Positions 7,015 to 7,598 of a stretch of DNA of 7,598 bases are shown here, piece after piece (position 1 is the stretch's first letter; every line of letters begins with the position of its first letter). A program made the translations under genes and the position numbers. The notes beneath the pieces are model-generated. The model was not told where the DNA came from, ran no database searches, and saw only the letters and a program-made list of their open reading frames with translations. Origin of the DNA: Patescibacteria group bacterium (GTDB taxonomy: Bacteria; Patescibacteriota; Minisyncoccia; UBA6257; Colwellbacteraceae); contig JAHJZF010000024.1 of assembly GCA_018826645.1 (NCBI GenBank), positions 1 through 7,598 on the forward strand, in the 5' to 3' direction.

Positions 7015-7080
7015 AGACCTCGGTAGCCCCCCCAAAACCCTTATTAGTCTTCTTTGTGTTAATATTTTTGAGTATCAAAA

Positions 7081-7598
7081 ATGCTTCTTAAACGATTAGA
7101 ACTTCAGGGATTCAAATCTTTTGCCGATAGAACCGTATTAGATTTAAGTCATCAGGTAACTGCTATTGTTGGACCGAACGGCTCTGGGAAATCTAATATC
7201 ACAGATAGTATCCGTTGGCTTTTGGGAGAGCGAGACGCTAGAAATCTTCGAGGAGGCAAAGGAGAGGATTTAATATTCGCTGGCACTAAAAACAAACCTC
7301 GCGCCGGTCAAGCGCAAGCTACCCTTCATTTTAATAATGCCAGCGGTTTTTTCCCTGTTGACTACAAGGACGTCACCATCTCTCGTAAAGTAACTCGTGA
7401 CGGAGTCTCCAACTTTTCTATTAATAAATCAGAAGTTCGTCTCAAGGATGTTATTGAGTTTTTTGCTAAATCGAAGGTGGGAGCGAGAGGGTTGTCTATT
7501 ATCAGTCAAGGCGAGAGCGACATGTTTATTAAGGCAACTCCGCAGGAAAGGAGAGAGATGATAGAAGAGATTTTGGGCCTCAAGGAGTATCAGATTAA
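7081..7598 (+). CDS. smc: Chromosome segregation protein SMC, N-terminal part (cut by window edge)
   Basis: Only the first 172 residues are present; complete bacterial SMC proteins have about 1,100-1,200. SMC dimers with ScpA/ScpB form ATP-driven rings that compact and separate chromosomes. The head opens with the canonical LKRLELQGFKSFADRT. The Walker A loop GPNGSGKS is at 31-38, followed by IRWLLGERDARNLRGG (44-59) and DLIFAGT (63-69), all typical of SMC. The Q-loop glutamine is Q143 in ISQGES. The segment after it (TPQERREMIEEILGLKEYQ) differs from the usual bacterial P-E-E-R-R...F-E-E-A-A-G-I but keeps its outline. The coiled coil, hinge and C-terminal head lie outside the window. ATG 7081 is preceded by AT-rich sequence (TAATAT at 7060-7065) and no good Shine-Dalgarno. 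A RecF- or Rad50-like ATPase is less likely given the opening motif. Confidence 0.93.
   Translation, partial: MLLKRLELQGFKSFADRTVLDLSHQVTAIVGPNGSGKSNITDSIRWLLGERDARNLRGGKGEDLIFAGTKNKPRAGQAQATLHFNNASGFFPVDYKDVTISRKVTRDGVSNFSINKSEVRLKDVIEFFAKSKVGARGLSIISQGESDMFIKATPQERREMIEEILGLKEYQI

Noticed and set aside
7015..7080. Possible rho-independent terminator between rnc and smc
   Set aside because: There is a C7 run and T-rich sequence, but I find no stem longer than 3 bp ahead of the T stretch.
1..7598. Undescribed defence, mobile or biosynthetic system; CRISPR array; tRNA or rRNA gene
   Set aside because: All coding space is filled by recognisable housekeeping genes, intergenic gaps are at most 66 nt, and there are no regularly spaced repeats, transposase motifs or tRNA-like folds.

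Overview
The window carries conserved information-processing genes of a bacterium with a compact, moderately AT-rich genome. The best guess is a member of the Patescibacteria/Candidate Phyla Radiation, probably Parcubacteria-like. This is inferred from a threonyl-tRNA synthetase without the N-terminal TGS domain, a divergent SMC head domain, very short intergenic gaps, few Shine-Dalgarno sites, and short palindromes inside a coding region. No 16S rRNA or other lineage marker is present, so the placement is provisional.

Layout: two divergent gene blocks are separated by a 64-nt spacer (4947-5010). On the minus strand, reading leftwards, dnaE (replicative DNA polymerase III alpha subunit, 4946-1761) is followed by thrS (threonyl-tRNA synthetase, from 1791 off the left edge). 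The two overlap by 31 nt. On the plus strand, reading rightwards, are rnhB (5011-5649), rpmF (5696-5860), nusB (5883-6344), rnc (6334-7014, overlapping nusB by 11 nt) and the 5' part of smc (7081 to the right edge). No stretch over 70 nt lacks a gene.

How the genes fit together: DnaE synthesises DNA and appears to carry its own PHP proofreading site. RNase HII removes ribonucleotides and RNA primers from DNA, and SMC organises the replicated chromosome. L32, NusB (rRNA antitermination) and RNase III (rRNA precursor cleavage) serve ribosome production. ThrRS charges tRNA-Thr. The arrangement is housekeeping; I see no mobile element, CRISPR array, toxin-antitoxin pair, defence cassette or undescribed multigene system.

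The points most worth a second look are small. Two GC-rich palindromes lie in frame inside the editing-domain half of thrS, one apparently adding nine residues near the editing site and one spanning the dnaE stop codon. RNase III has Asn where a metal-binding Asp is usual. DnaE keeps all nine PHP metal ligands. Most genes lack a Shine-Dalgarno sequence, and some have -10-like boxes almost touching the start codon.
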